This document shows, in pieces, positions 33,836 through 45,420 of a DNA stretch of 64,000 nt; within the stretch, counting starts at the first letter, position 1, and the number at the start of each line of letters is the position of its first letter. Below the pieces are notes generated by a model. That model had not been told where the DNA came from. It did not search any database and worked only from the letters and a program-made list of their open reading frames with translations. Made by a program: the position numbers and the translations under genes. Location: contig CM044964.1 in assembly GCA_024516035.1 (NCBI GenBank), positions 18,791,084-18,855,083 of the forward strand, in the 5' to 3' direction. This DNA is from Bactericera cockerelli. Its lineage: Eukaryota > Arthropoda > Insecta > Hemiptera > Triozidae.

Positions 33836-35486
33836 CCTTGAACAACCTCTAAACAAACAACATTATTGAACTTGGTATAGTTAAATGCGTTCTGAAGAGG
33901 ATGATATTGATCGTTTAGGAGTACTTCAAACATATTGATATCATGCTAAAGAAAAAGGGTATTGACGCGACTTTTTTTCATCGATTAATGCGATATAATT
34001 CAATATAGAAGCTGCCTTACCAACGAATTATTACAAAAAATACAAGCATTAAATAGACAGTTAGTAGATTTTCAAGTAAGATTGTGTAGCTCAATTTGAG
34101 GGCAGTATAAGTCTGAATTGTGATCCCGTAAGACCAAGAGGTCGATACTTCCAGTCCAAAGCTTGGCAAATTTTAGTAAGTCTTGTTTTGATTCATTGGG
34201 ACATCATTATTTTCGTCAACACAAATATGACAAACACCTACTACCATTCATAAGGTTTATAATTTTTATGAGGTTTGTGTAGACATTTATCAAATCATCA
34301 GCGTCAATAAAGTCTGTATCTGTAAACTTGGTCAGTTCTTCTGTGTTTACTTCTCTTCTGAATGAGGAATACCTGATAAACGTAGGTATATCTATTTGGT
34401 TTTCTATACTTTTTTTCTTTTCTTTTTTCTTTTTTTTTTAACTGGTTTTCTACTATAATTATAGATGCTACCTAAATATTTGGCTCACAATGCAAAATAA
34501 TAGTTACCATGGTGAGGTATTTAATTCGTGACCGTAGGCAGGATCGCGGTAATTAGATCAGGTATCACTTTTGTTTTTCCGAGAGAGTACCTGCCTACTT
34601 ATTTACCTAGTAAATTATTTTCATTTTCATTGATACTGAATTAAAGAGTCTTTTAAACAACTTACTTGCTCAATAATTTATTTACTACTTAAAAATGATA
34701 CAAAAAAATCATTTTCATTAAGAAATCGATTAGTGCAAAGAATTTGTGTTATATTAGCCCTTTGTTTGAAAAAAAATTACGACACAAAAAAAATGGAAAA
34801 GGATGAACAAAAAATAAGACACAAAAGAAATTTCAATTGGAAGTACAAGAAGAAAAAGAAAAAAATAAGTTACAATAGGTATAACTGAGAGGAACACGTC
34901 AAACTGTGGAGACATAGATTCAACATGAAAGGTAGAGAAAGCTAAAGAAGAAGACAAAAAAGAAGAAAAAATAATGAGAATTAGAAGTTAGAAACACTTT
35001 TATTAAAAAAATTGAAATCGGAGCAAGAAAATATTATTTTTTTTAAAACAAACACAATACTTCCGATTTCTTAATATTGGAAATCTATCGAAGTAAAAAT
35101 AGACATAAGATCAATGCAAACGTTGAAAGTTAAACCCACAAAGTAAAAGAAATACATGAAGGAAATAAATAAAATTACTATCGACAGTCATGAGAATATT
35201 TTGGTAATGCAGTTGAAAGATAAAATGAACATTCTTCTACCAAATCTTGAATTAACAAGGATTAAACAGTCATGAAATGATGTTTTTATTTCGAAAATAT
35301 GTATTACTTAACACGGTGTCACGTGTAACTGTCTGTAGATACTTATTAAGAAAAAAAAAAATAAACATATTAATAATACTCAAGAATAAGTATGCATGCG
35401 TTTTATGCATTGGGTCTTGATTTTTAGGGATTAGTAATTATACTATTGAAGTTATTATTGTCTTCAGCAGGTTTTCATTTATTATT

Positions 35487-35630
35487 AGGGCCAAATTATA
35501 AAATGGGTTTCATTTATATATCCCCCTAATTCAAAATAATATGTTGTGCTGTGATTGGTTGAAAGTCCAATGGCCTTTTCTTCAGGGATAGCCTTTTCTT
35601 TTTTATCTTATTTTATAATTTAGTTTTATA
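35487..35630. mobile_element. MITE family H, copy 5 (diverged)
   Basis: Core TTGTGCTGTGATTGGTTGAA is well kept; the ends (GGCCAAATTATAAAATGGG and ATTTTATAATTTAG) are worn. Confidence 0.5.
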
Positions 35631-36639
35631 ATATTATTTAGTACTAGAATTTAATGGCACTTATATTATTGTCGTAGGATAGTTATCCAGGCGTTGTGGT
35701 ATTAGCCCCTATTATCAGTGCCTTAGGAACCTCTGGCACTTTTGTTATTACACGAGGGAAAGTGAAAACATAGCCATTGTTTTATTGATTGGGATCAATC
35801 TGAGTAAAACAAGAAGAGGTGCTGAGTTGCAGATAGGATATTTACAATATTGATAGGATGTCTTCTTGTACAGGTTTACTTATGTACACTGTTACACAAT
35901 ACAAATAGGACTAGGTAAATAGAAAATTCCAATAGGTAATTATATCCACTTCCCATGTATACGTATACTGACTGTATGTACCTAGCTTGTAAGCATAAGT
36001 GTACTCATATACATTAGAATATTCTCACTTACTCCTAGTATAAGACATCTTAGACATCAAATTAGTTACAATTACTTTGCCATATAGTTTTTGTAAAACT
36101 CGTGGATAGGTTCTCTACTATACACCTATCGTAATATACTTACAAATAGGTTTACAAGTATATTTGTTGTATTGCTAGTATATCTTATGTTTGTTTGGAT
36201 TGTATTAGGTATCTTTATTCAGTTCGTTTGGGTTAGGTAAGTTGCCGAATTGTTATGCGTTTATTTGTTGGTCCATTGCAGATTTGGTTGATGAAAATAA
36301 TACTGATGATGGACGGATATTTAGTGTCTTGTGCAAAAATATAGGTATATGTGTATGAATTATGTAAGACAGTTTTGGTAGTATTAGATGATGTTTTTCT
36401 ATATCATTTTATCATACATACATATATTCATACTACCAATCCTCAGGTTTAAACTACTGTAGTTCAATTATAATGACATCCCTAGCTTTTTTTTTTATAG
36501 GTTTATAGCTTTTTAGGTATAGATAGAGTAAAGGAAGCTTATACATCACTGCCTTTAAAATCTGATTATTGATGTGTATGGACACTGGACAATAATTTCT
36601 AGACAATTTGTCGTCAGCTTATTCAATCTATTATATTAT

Positions 36640-36770
36640 TAAACATGTTGGATCAAGTTTTATTTACAAATAACATAGAATATATACATATACATAGAAA
36701 TTAAAATTAACAAAACAAAAGTGGAGGTGCTAATGCCAACGGCATTCTCTTCCGCACCACCATATTGAAC
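36640..36770 (-). mobile_element. LINE-like 3' end
   Basis: TTTTATTTACAAATAACATA and CTAATGCCAACGGCATTCTC on the plus strand are consistent with the complement of an A-rich retroposon 3' end. Similar structure at 40535-40760 (AAGCTTTATTAGGAGG, TGCCTGTGGCAATCTCTTCC). Confidence 0.4.
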
Positions 36771-37325
36771 TTTAGGATACCATAATTATGGTTAAGATTT
36801 CTTTTATATTTTCGTCTGAGGTTTTAGATATTAAGGAGCTTCATTTTACTCCTTCAATATAATATCTAAAATATACAAGATTCGCGTCAAATAGGTAGTC
36901 GTAACAGGGTAGAAGAATGTATTTTATCAGCATTTTTTTTGTTGTTGTTGTTGTTGTTGGAATTTTCAACTCCTTGTGGCTGTCTCTGTTGAACTATTTG
37001 AACCATGGACAGAGGAAATGATATAGTTTATAACCAGAGTGGCTAAATATTAAAACAACTAGGAAAAGGGTCTCTCATGTAGCAAGGTATTTACTAAAAA
37101 AAAATGCTCTTGTATAATTCAGAGAAGAAATTGCTGAAGCATTCTTACCCCCTGGGTTACAAATTACATAAATATATTTGTAGATTATTTTTGAAAGTTA
37201 TTTCTAGGTACTTCTTTGATTTTTTGCCTAGGTAAGGTATTTAGGATTGCAGAGTTCCTCCCTGTTTTTTTTTTTTTTTTCTTTTCTTTTTCTTAAATTT
37301 AATGATAACTAAGTACAGTGTACAT

Positions 37326-37447
37326 TTCAGTAGCATAAGGCGGTGGACTCGTAATCTAGAGGTCGGTGCTTCAAGTCCCAACTTTAGCTAAAAATTACTA
37401 GTAAAGAGAGTATGAGTAATTGTGATATCACGGTTGTAATTAACACA
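37326..37447 (+). mobile_element. SINE A copy 3 (partial head)
   Basis: CAGTAGCATAAGGCGGTGGA, AGGTCGGTGCTTCAAGTCCC and the tail GTAATTGTGATATCACG. Confidence 0.7.
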
Positions 37448-37559
37448 AAATGAATTGACAAAATAATTGATTTTAACACTATGGCTGATACTCTCCCAGA
37501 CTATTCTGAACACTAAAAAAAGCACCACCAATTAAACTATAATAACTCAAACTTACTTT

Positions 37560-37800
37560 AAAAAATAATAAATCCTCTTGATAGCTAGGGGAACACTTCA
37601 CTTCACTACACAAACTTCAAGAGAGCCAAAAAAAAACTATTGAAATTTTCGACTTTTGCCAATCTGAAATTTCGGTGACGGAACAGTTTTTTAGACGATC
37701 TAATCACGAGGAGATCCGGATGGGAAGTGATAAGGCCAATTAGCATGTGACGATCAGGAAATGATCGCCGTGGATCGATTTCTTGCCTGAAGATCGATTG
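37560..37800 (-). promoter_or_regulatory. possible promoter or noncoding first exon for gene B
   Basis: Repeat-free block of more balanced composition with several GATCG/CGATC motifs on both strands, and a minus-strand donor-like GTAAGTTTGAG near 37550. Gene B needs an upstream noncoding exon because its ATG follows a 3' splice site. This is the best-looking candidate, but the support is indirect. Confidence 0.2.
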
Positions 37801-37840
37801 ATTGATAGGTGTGAGAGATATACGCGATCCGATCGTCCTC

Positions 37841-37864
37841 AGAGAGAGAGAGAGAGAGAGAGAG
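37841..37864. repeat. (GA)n microsatellite
   Basis: About twelve GA dinucleotides. Confidence 0.9.
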
Positions 37865-37969
37865 AAAATTTATGGTACATGCACTTCATTGATAAGAAAA
37901 TATAATAGATTGTACTTAAAGGAGAAAGAAAGAGAGCTCATGCAATTAGGCCCATATCGATGCAAGATT

Positions 37970-38171
37970 CTGCCCCGGGAGCTCATTAGTCAAGGCGTCG
38001 GACTGGTAATCCAAAGGTCGCGGGTTCCAAACCCAGCCGGGACATGACAAGTTACCCTACCATTTAGGATTTTGACCACATAATTTTTTTTTTTTTTTAA
38101 GCTTTATTAGGAGGACAAACAGATTCAATAGTTCTAATCGGGCAGTATAAATAAGGCGATATTATTATTAG
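37970..38171 (+). mobile_element. SINE B copy 3 with internal poly-T insertion
   Basis: Head CCCGGGAGCTCATTAGTCAA, B box GGTCGCGGGTTCCAAACCC, tail CGGGCAGTATAAATAAGGCG. Between TTTTGACCACATAAT and the tail is a T run plus AAGCTTTATTAGGAGGA, the same motif that begins the LINE-like end at 40535, so a second retroposon appears nested. Confidence 0.8.
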
Positions 38172-38512
38172 CTGGTGATTTTAGCAAAAAATTGTTCGTT
38201 TTGGCGGAAAAGTGCCGCTCTTAGGCGCAATGCGGGAACAGAAAATGAAGGCGTAGGACAAAAATATTTTCTGGGTTTCATATTGGTACCTAGACGCAAC
38301 TTTTCCACAGTGGCCCAATATCAAAATCCAAAATTCGTCGAAAATCCAGTTGGCATTGTTCAACCTTTTCTCTATGGAAGTTTAAAATTTATAGATGTTT
38401 ACATTGAAAACCAAAATGTAGATATCAAACAGTAAAATTTATTACATTGTAATCGCATATTTACAGGTCAAGTCCAGTGTACAATAAAATCTAAGTATAC
38501 ATGTAGGTACTT

Positions 38513-38585
38513 AAGTTATCATATTTATATAATAATGTGTTAATCACTTTCGTGATATCACAACTACTCAAACTCGCTTTACAGA
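38513..38585 (-). mobile_element. SINE A 3' end
   Basis: GTGTTAATCACTTTCGTGAT and ATCACAACTACTCAAACTCG are the complement of the SINE A tail. Confidence 0.75.
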
Positions 38586-38610
38586 CAGTACATGTTATGT
38601 CGAATAAGGG

Positions 38611-39006
38611 CAGAATTTTGAAACAGGATTAGATTTAATCTAAGTGGACACTTTTCCACAGCTTCCTTACCTCGGGCTAACAGTGAGCTGTGATTGGTTG
38701 AAAATTCCGACTTGGGGGCGTGTCAGGAGTTTTTTTTTATTTGGGTTTAACGTCGCTTTCAACTGCATGGTCAAATCACGACAGGGGTGTTATCCTCCAT
38801 TCGCAGGAAAGTCACTAACGCACCTGCTACCCACATTGGCTCACCCAAACTGGGTGAGGCCGGAATGCCAGCATCACGAAGTCTTCACCTCGCTGGACGT
38901 TGCTTAACATCGGTGATCCTAAGAGAATTGGTGCATTCAAAGTGTCATCGACGCTGGCTATCAGGCTTAGATTAACTTTTATTCTGTTTCATAATTCATA
39001 ATGTGG
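38611..39006. mobile_element. MITE family H, copy 6, split by a SINE
   Basis: Left half: TTTTGAAACAGGATTAGATT through GAGCTGTGATTGGTTGAAAA. Right half: GGCTTAGATTAAC..TTCTGTTTCATAATTC. The two halves are separated by a 5S SINE (38728-38960). Confidence 0.85.
38728..38960 (-). mobile_element. 5S-derived SINE nested in MITE H, with TSD
   Basis: On the minus strand: TAGCCAGCGTCGATGACAC, TTTGAATGCACCAATTCTC, GGATCACCGATGTTAAGCAA and CGTCCAGCGAGG (5S-like head), then AAGACTTCGTGATGCTGGCA, the body and an A-rich 3' tail. TCAGG flanks it on both sides (38723-38727 and 38961-38965), a likely target-site duplication. Confidence 0.85.
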
Positions 39007-39224
39007 CCTTGGAAATCTGGGTAGGTACTTTTTATTATTATCTGATCTGGTTTTTCAGAGTTAGTTTTCAGTGAAACCCTAATAATTAACACTGCGACCT
39101 AATTTGATCTGTTGTGACCATAGGTACTTTTTTTTTATTATTATTATCTGACCTGGTTGCAGGGTTTTCAGTGAAACCCTTACAATTAACACTGTGACCT
39201 AATGAGATGTATTGTGACCAGTTG

Positions 39225-39472
39225 ATTCTATTCGGTTTTAACGCCCTGATTTGAGATGGATAGTCAGGACGGGGGTTTCACCCTCCATTCGCTGGGAATC
39301 GTACCAGCTACCTACATTAACCTCACCCAGCCTGGGTAGGGCCGAAAATGCCAGCCTCACGTGTTTGGAGGGGACAGAATTTTCTTCGAAAAGTCTGTCC
39401 CAACCGGGAGTCGAACTCGGGACCTCTGGAACTATGGGCAGTAGTCATAACCGTTACGCCACGGAGGCGAAC
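39225..39472 (-). mobile_element. SINE D, best copy, just downstream of gene D
   Basis: On the minus strand: GCCTCCGTGGCGTAACGGTT head, GAGTTCGACTCCCGGTTGGG B box, then AAATTCTGTCCCCTCC, GGTGAGGTTAATGTAGGTAG and AATCAACTGGTCAC. It begins about 12 bases after the gene D stop codon, so it is probably part of that 3' UTR. Confidence 0.85.
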
Positions 39473-39484
39473 CGTTAGGTACTT

Positions 39485-41330
39485 TCATTTCGTAAAAAAT
39501 ACAGACAGGCCCCCGCAGGACTGACTGCCGTCTAGAGCTGGCGTGTTGGCCACGGCGTTACCTGTGAACCAAAACCACTGCTTCATGCCTGTCCTGTAGT
39601 TCGCTGTGCTGTCGGTGCAGCCACAGACATCGTAGGTGATGTGGTTCTGGTCGAGTTCCACTTGAAGACACAGTTTGTAAGAGAACCCGAGGAAGGTGCA
39701 CAGAAACGAGCAGTGTGTATTTTTTGGGTTGTCTATGCCACCCTTGCATAGATTTGGTGGGTCAACTGCTTTTGTGTTGCCACATAGACTGGCGAACTGA
39801 TTGGCTGGCAATGCTTGTCCAACTGTAGACACAGAAAAACATGATAGGGTTTAAGGCTTATAAAGAAAAGTCCAAGTCCTCATGATGGTTGATCACACAT
39901 AGAAATATGTCGTTCAGGACAAGCCAACTTTGAAATAAAGTTAGCTGGAGACCATCACTCACCCCTCCAGCTGTAGCCAAGCTGGCTACAACAACAACAA
40001 CATAGTTTATCAATAAAAATAATATGAACAAAGAATTATCGGTTTCTCTCTTATATTAATACCGTAGGAAGGGCTTTGCTTTACTTTTATGGTTTTTTTT
40101 TAAATGTCGCATAATGTTTTTACTAATCTATGTATATAATTAATTTTATGTACATATTGTACATATACAATTATACAGCATCTATGTATGTATGTATGAG
40201 ATTTCTTTGTGTTATTACATCACAACTTAAGTGGGCAGGATAGAATAACGAAACATTCTGCCTCAAGTTTTCAGAGCCCTGTCTACACATACTAGCCAAC
40301 CTACATATATTGGGTGAACTTTCCTTTCAAAGCTTGTACAATTCAGAGCAAATGGAGGGTATAACCCCCGCCCTATACTCAGGATGTTGAATGAAATAGA
40401 ATCGTTGGCGTTAGGAAGGGCATACAGCCTGCTGTAAAAACATACCTCAACTATGAGGTTGAACAATGCCGACACGAAGTAGGTTTGGGAAAAGCAAAAT
40501 GAAAGAAGAAGAAGAAGAAAAGTACATACTCGTATTTTTTTTTTTTTTTTTTAAGCTTTATTAGGAGGAAAAAGTACAATCGTAACAGTATAAAATTAAG
40601 AAAAGAATAAAAAAACAAACAAACAAACAAATGACAAAATAAATAAGTAAAAAAGAAAATAACAATTATGTCCTACCTAAAGGGCGGGATTATTGCCTGT
40701 GGCAATCTCTTCCACCCAACCCTTATAATTGGTGCCTGGTCTGAGTGTCTGACTTACATTTAGTGAAATGCTGAACCACAGCATCAGCATTTATAGGATG
40801 ATCTGGATGATCCACTGCAGCAGAATGTGCACCTGTAAAAAGCCATAAAAAACTCGAGATAGTTTCGAGGGGGCATTTTTTCAAAGGTTAGAAAAACAAA
40901 GATTTGGAATTCCTTGAATCCGTGGCGCGACAAAGATTTTGAGTGTATACCTAAGTGATTGCTCATAATCTTATTATTATTAACATCTTAAAATATAAAA
41001 ATCCAAGGTATTCGTGCCCTGGAACCGCTTTCTTATTATTATTATTATTTTTTATGGCTTAAGAAGTCTTGCGACTTCTACTTATCAGCTTTATTTATTT
41101 ATTTTACTTTATCTTTAAACCCATGCCATTCGGGAAACCGAAAAACTCCTTCAGGATTTTCCGCTCCGGCCGGGATTCGAACCCGTAACCTCTGGGTCAG
41201 CAACCAATGCTCTTAACCACTGAGCCACGCAGGTCGGCAATACTTATCACCTAGAAATACTTTACTTACGTTTAAAAAGTGCCAAGCACATGATTAACAC
41301 GCACAAGCTGTTATTGTCCAAAGCGCCCAT
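39485..41330 (-). CDS. small secreted cysteine-rich protein D, three exons
   Basis: Exons 41330-41270, 40832-40758 and 39822-39485 join in frame (474 bp, 157 aa and TGA). Donors are GTAAGT and both acceptors are good (TTTTTACAG, TGTCTACAG); both introns are phase 1. The N-terminus MGALDNNSLCVLIMCLALFK is a signal peptide, probably cut near AHSAA. A short polar linker (VDHPDHPINADAVVQHF) follows, then a compact domain with eight cysteines (SLCGN, NLCKG, THCSFLC, YKLC, VCGC, SCGG). The even number of Cys suggests disulfides and an extracellular role. I do not recognise the family. The CGC pair and spacing do not fit a defensin or a chitin-binding peritrophin pattern that I can name. Confidence 0.8.
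39850..40005 (-). mobile_element. SINE-like repeat F, copy 2
   Basis: AAGAAAAGTCCAAGTCCTCA, TGATGGTTGATCACACATAG, GCCAACTTTGAAATAAAGTT and GCTGTAGCCAAGCTGGCTAC, followed by CAACAACAACA. It lies in gene D intron 2. Confidence 0.8.
40430..40760. mobile_element. two LINE 3'-end fragments, opposite orientation
   Basis: 40430-40512 (+) has GAACAATGCCGACACGAAGT and GTTTGGGAAAAGCAAAATG plus a GAAGAAGAAG tail. From about 40535 a T run and AAGCTTTATTAGGAGG start a minus-strand end. Confidence 0.5.
41150..41236 (-). mobile_element. tRNA-derived SINE head
   Basis: On the minus strand: CCGACCTGCGTGGCTCAGTG (A box), then GGTTACGGGTTCGAATCCCG (B box) and GCCGGAGCGG. It is followed by non-tRNA sequence, so it is read as a SINE and not a tRNA gene, though a diverged tRNA cannot be excluded. 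Confidence 0.5.
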
Positions 41331-41379
41331 GTTTGAACTTTCTAGAATATAGGAAAAAGACAAAACATCATCACAATAG

Positions 41380-42075
41380 TATTTTACTTCCGAGAAATTT
41401 TTAATATTAGAAATCGGAAGTATTGTGTTCGTTTTTGTAAAAAAAAAAAATATTTGTGTGCTCCGATTTCAATTTTTTTCATATTTCTGGACGTTTCATA
41501 ACCTCCTGAACAACTTTGGTTTTGTGTCCGTCTGTCGGTCCGTTGATCCGTAGGTCTGTTAAAAATATTCCTTGTAACGCGCAAATCTCAGAAACTACTT
41601 AACGGATTTTGGTGAAATTTTGCACACATATAGGAGACGTTCTGTAGATGGTCCCATTTTAAATTCATAAAATTCGTACTAGCGGTTCTGGGTAAAAGAG
41701 ACCATGCGCCTGACCACTAACTTTTTACTTAAACGCTTATATCTCGTGAACGGTACACCCGATTTTGATGAAATTTAGTATGTATATGCAATATGCATAT
41801 GTAATTTATATTTATTTTTTAATTTATTATAATTCAACTCTGATATTTAAGAAAATCCAAAATTTTGGACAAAAAAGTCAAAAAATAAGATCCACGACTT
41901 GCCGTTACAGAATTTTTATGTAGAATCTAGAATATAGAAAAAATAATATTCTACCATATAAAACAAATTTGAAGAAAATCGGTTAAGTTGTTTTGGAGAT
42001 ACAAGTGATTTAGTATTAAATCTCAAAATTGGCACGTGTATATATAATGTGAAACAATCACGAGGAAGTATTGTG
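41380..42075. mobile_element. about 0.7-kb non-autonomous DNA element
   Basis: Ends carry TATTTTACTTCCGAG and CGAGGAAGTATTGTG in inverted order. Inside are CTACTTAACGGATTTTGGTG..AAATTTTGCACACAT and CGTGAACGGTACACCCGATT, motifs widespread in insect transposon debris. Fragments of its end occur at 26740-26850 and 34985-35110. No ORF. Confidence 0.5.
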
Positions 42076-42278
42076 TCCATAATTGGCAGTGTTTTTTTTT
42101 TTTTTTTGCTTGGGACTCGAACTAACGACTTCCAGGTTACGAGTCTGCCTTAGTGATATACTAAGGAGAGGTCAGTTTTATAACTTCTGAGTTATACGCA
42201 AATTACTTGTCGTTTGAACCTAATTGCCCATTAACGTATTTTGCAAAAAGTATTAATATCCCTTCAAAAAAACTAGCT

Positions 42279-42314
<36 letters not shown>

Positions 42315-42473
42315 TGCATATTTTGGATAAACACAAAAACATATAGGTATGAAAAGACTGCCACTTTGGGATAAATCGTTTACATAATTATAAGAACCTA
42401 CTTGGTCGATTTCTTTTTCCAAAAGTCAAATTGTTTCAAACTGATAAAAAAAGAAACACGTGACTAACATTGA

Positions 42474-42622
42474 GGGCCAAATTATGAAACAGGATTAAAT
42501 GATGAGCTTGATCCTCCGTCACCCTCAAGTCTGAGTTTCAACCAATCACAGAGCTCCATAGCCTGATTGAGTGACAGTCTGGTCTTTCTTAAATTTAATC
42601 CTGTTTTATATTTTGACCCTAA
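42474..42622. mobile_element. MITE family H, copy 7
   Basis: GGGCCAAATTATGAAACAGG at left, TTTAATCCTGTTTTATATTT at right, core in the opposite orientation (GTTTCAACCAATCACAGAGC). Confidence 0.8.
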
Positions 42623-42651
42623 GTTGTGAGTATTTGTTTTTTAAGATTTTT

Positions 42652-42802
42652 TTACCGATCTCAGTACTTTGATCGATAAGGTGGCCGCGGACTTGTAACC
42701 TAGAGGTCGGTGGTTCAAGTCCCGGTTTCAGCGTAGATTTAGTAAAGCGACTTTCACTAGTTGTGATATGACGAAAGTGATTAACACAAATATGATAACT
42801 TT
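42652..42802 (+). mobile_element. SINE A copy 4
   Basis: ACCGATCTCAGTACTTTGAT head, GGTCGGTGGTTCAAGTCCCG B box, TAACACAAATATGATAACT end. Confidence 0.85.
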
Positions 42803-43859
42803 TTATTTGCTTTTTGGAATTTTCTGTTAAGAACACGGTTAAAAAGAAAAGAAATTCTATCGGTAATAGAAAGTCGTGTGAAGTATAAGTATAAGTATAA
42901 GTAGTGCTTTATTTAGACTGTCAGCGCAAGACAGGTAGTCCCATTATGCCAACAGTTTAACAAAGCACCTCTTTATTTCGCTCTATTACTTACCTTAATA
43001 TGAGAACACTGATGATTTTTTTCCACTAATCAAATAAATTTTCACAAGTGCCTGCCAACTCAGTTAGAAGATGGTTCAACCAGAAATGTGTTGCCGCCTT
43101 TTATTTATGTGAGGTTTTTGGGATTTTGCCACAATATTATACATATTTTAGTTATTTGTTTGATTTGGCAAAGTAAATCATTTAAATCCACTTTGATTGA
43201 TTTATTTTAGATTTTGAACACAATGTTCTAAATCGTTTAAAATGATTTACTTTGTGTTTAAAATCCAAAATAAATCATTTAAAACATTTGAACATTAATA
43301 TTACATCAGATTTGGCATCCATATAAATCATAATTTGCAACAACCAAAAATGCAAACACTTAAATCATTCACGTGTGGGTAAAGTAAACACTTTGCCACA
43401 CGTGCCACACAATAATATTGTTGCATAGGAACATAATGTTGTGTACTATTCTATATTGATGTACCATTCTAGAGATATAAGTAATATTTGAATGGATACA
43501 TTTTCATCCCCTTTGCTGTAGAGACAATGGGTTCGTTGGGAGCTGAAGCAAAAAGCTTGGTGAACGTGTTGGGGTTAAGGCTAGTGGAAAAATCAGGTGA
43601 TGGTAGAGCAAGTTTCTATCTATTACAAAAAATAAGTCTAGCAATTTAAAGAGGAAATGCGGCGGCAGTTGTGGGCTGTGTGCCCCAGGGAGATGAGTTG
43701 GTTGACTTGTTTTATAGATAGTAAAATAAATATTACTGAAAAAGCTCATTGAAGTAATATTTACATACCTTTACAATGTACAATGGTACATCAACCAAAT
43801 TTTCTGGCCGGGGGACGTTGAACAGGATGAAGACCATTCTCTCGATATTAGACGGCTAA
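42803..43859. other. intergenic
   Basis: An imperfect hairpin of AAATCATTT / TTTTAAATGATTT type lies around 43160-43290. The ORF at 43504-43749 (-) is unrecognised and has no splice or motif support. Confidence 0.35.
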
Positions 43860-44045
43860 AAACAGAAGTAGACTATCCTACCCTAACAAGTCAGGCTAGC
43901 TTACGGTTTCCAAAATGGCTTGTAAAAGAAATGCCAAAGTTCTCACGATGGTTTGTCACTCATAAGAACATGTGATACGGGACGAGCCAACTAAAGACCA
44001 TCAATCGTCCCAGCTGTAGCCATGCTTATTACAACAACAACATAA
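43860..44045 (-). mobile_element. SINE-like repeat F, copy 3
   Basis: AACAAGTCAGGCTAGCTTAC, CACGATGGTTTGTCACTCAT, GGGACGAGCCAACTAAAGAC and CCCAGCTGTAGCCATGCTTA, then CAACAACAACAT. Confidence 0.7.
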
Positions 44046-44085
44046 ACCAAACATTATTCAGCTTATAACACCTTTATATAGCAAC

Positions 44086-44300
44086 TTATTGCTGACATGG
44101 TCATATCACGATGGAGATTTCACACTCCATTCGCTGGAAACTCACAAACTAGCTGCTCAAATTAATCTCACCCAGCCTGAGTGGGGCCAAACACTGTTTC
44201 ATCTCTATTTCGCTTTTCTCTGGTCACTTTCTTTTTTCAATCTTTCAATCTCATTTTCTTTCAACAGCAGTGGGTTACTCAGCACGTGTAGGAATCCGGT
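44086..44300 (-). mobile_element. 5S SINE 3' part
   Basis: ACATGGTCATATCACGATGG and CTCCATTCGCTGGAAACTCA, then CACCCAGCCTGAGTGGGGCC: the complement of the SINE body and tail, with the 5S-like head lost or diverged. Confidence 0.6.
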
Positions 44301-44940
44301 GATCCTTAACATAGACTAGCGCCTTAAGTATTTCATTGTGATGACTTACTGGAGATATTACTTTCAAAATTGCCATTATAATCTCTTTCTTCGATGCCAT
44401 TATCTATGGACATAATCCGTATGGTGCTTTATCAATGGGTTGCGTTGCGGTGTCAGACTACAATATTAGAAGGATGTTGGATTTCTAATACCTAATAGGT
44501 ACTTCTTTACATTATTGTTGGATATTTTCTATAAGAATTTTCACTTTTCCATTTTTTGAAATAATTTATAGGTAAAATGTTGTCTTCATTGTAAAGAAGA
44601 TTCACTTTTGTTTACACTAAGTAGGTATGTATGTACATTGAATTAAATTTTACTTTCTTCTCCATCACATGGTATCTATGGGGTTCGATAGAAGAGAAAG
44701 TCACAGGCTTTAACCTCGCCCCTTGGTTCACTACATATTCTATTGAGTTCTTTTCATTTCATCTCCTATATTTCAGTATTATGTAGTTTGCCAATAAAGT
44801 ATTAAATTAACGGCTTCTGGTAGGTTTTTAACAATCATTATGAAATTGTAGACAACAAAATTTACAACATTTTGAGCCATCTTACGACTCAATAGAAAAA
44901 GTCATTTCGAAGATATCGCAGATTTGGTGGAGGAAAGAGT

Positions 44941-45107
44941 TTAACACGTTGAGCGCCGCATGATTTTGAGGTAAACTTTTGTCTGTTCCATGTCTGGCTT
45001 AGTGCACATAAACTGAAGTCATATTTTAAAGCCCCCATGTTAGTTTAGGTACCAGTTGATAGTATAGAAAAAGCCCCCATGGGGTCCTGCGGCGCTCAAC
45101 GTGTTAA
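44941..45107. mobile_element. piggyBac-type MITE
   Basis: TTAA/CACGTTGAGCGCCGCA at the left and TGCGGCGCTCAACGTG/TTAA at the right form perfect 16-bp inverted repeats flanked by TTAA duplications. Total 167 bp with no ORF. TTAA target duplication is the hallmark of piggyBac-superfamily elements. Confidence 0.85.
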
Positions 45108-45259
45108 TTCGCTTTTTCTGCTCTCAAGTGTGGGTACCAATATATTTGGGTGTAGAGTCCCACACTCTACACCCACAAATGGGCCATGATTCGGACTATT
45201 CGCGGAGGCAAATTGATGACGTTAACAAATTAATAAGCTACCCAGATCAGTATATCATC

Positions 45260-45420
45260 ACCATAGGGTGGCTACCATCGTGAACGATGGTAGCCAGACA
45301 GTGGAGGAATGATTCAGCACTTCTACCACTGTCTTTACAAGGAGGCTATTGACAAGGGCTCCCAGAACTAAACCAATGTTGGTCGACTCCCTGTTTACAG
45401 GCCCCCAGCCAGACTGTATA
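45260..45420 (+). repeat. repeat G, third copy
   Basis: GTGGCTACCATCGTGAACGA, TAGCCAGACAGTGGAGGAAT and GACAAGGGCTCCCAGAACTA, as in 9211-9395 and 9656-9815. Confidence 0.75.

Larger units (their letters stand above)
33836..37325. other. intergenic or gene B 5' intron, mostly unrecognised
   Basis: Long AT-rich stretch. It contains a transposon scrap near 34985-35110 (ACAATACTTCCGATTTCTTA, shared with 26740-26850 and 41380-41450), a MITE at 35487-35630 and a LINE-like tail at 36640-36770. No exon was identified. Confidence 0.4.

Noticed and set aside
41150..41236. Functional tRNA gene
   Set aside because: Only A- and B-box-like motifs could be confirmed, with SINE-like flanks. A full cloverleaf was not established, so it was filed as a SINE head.
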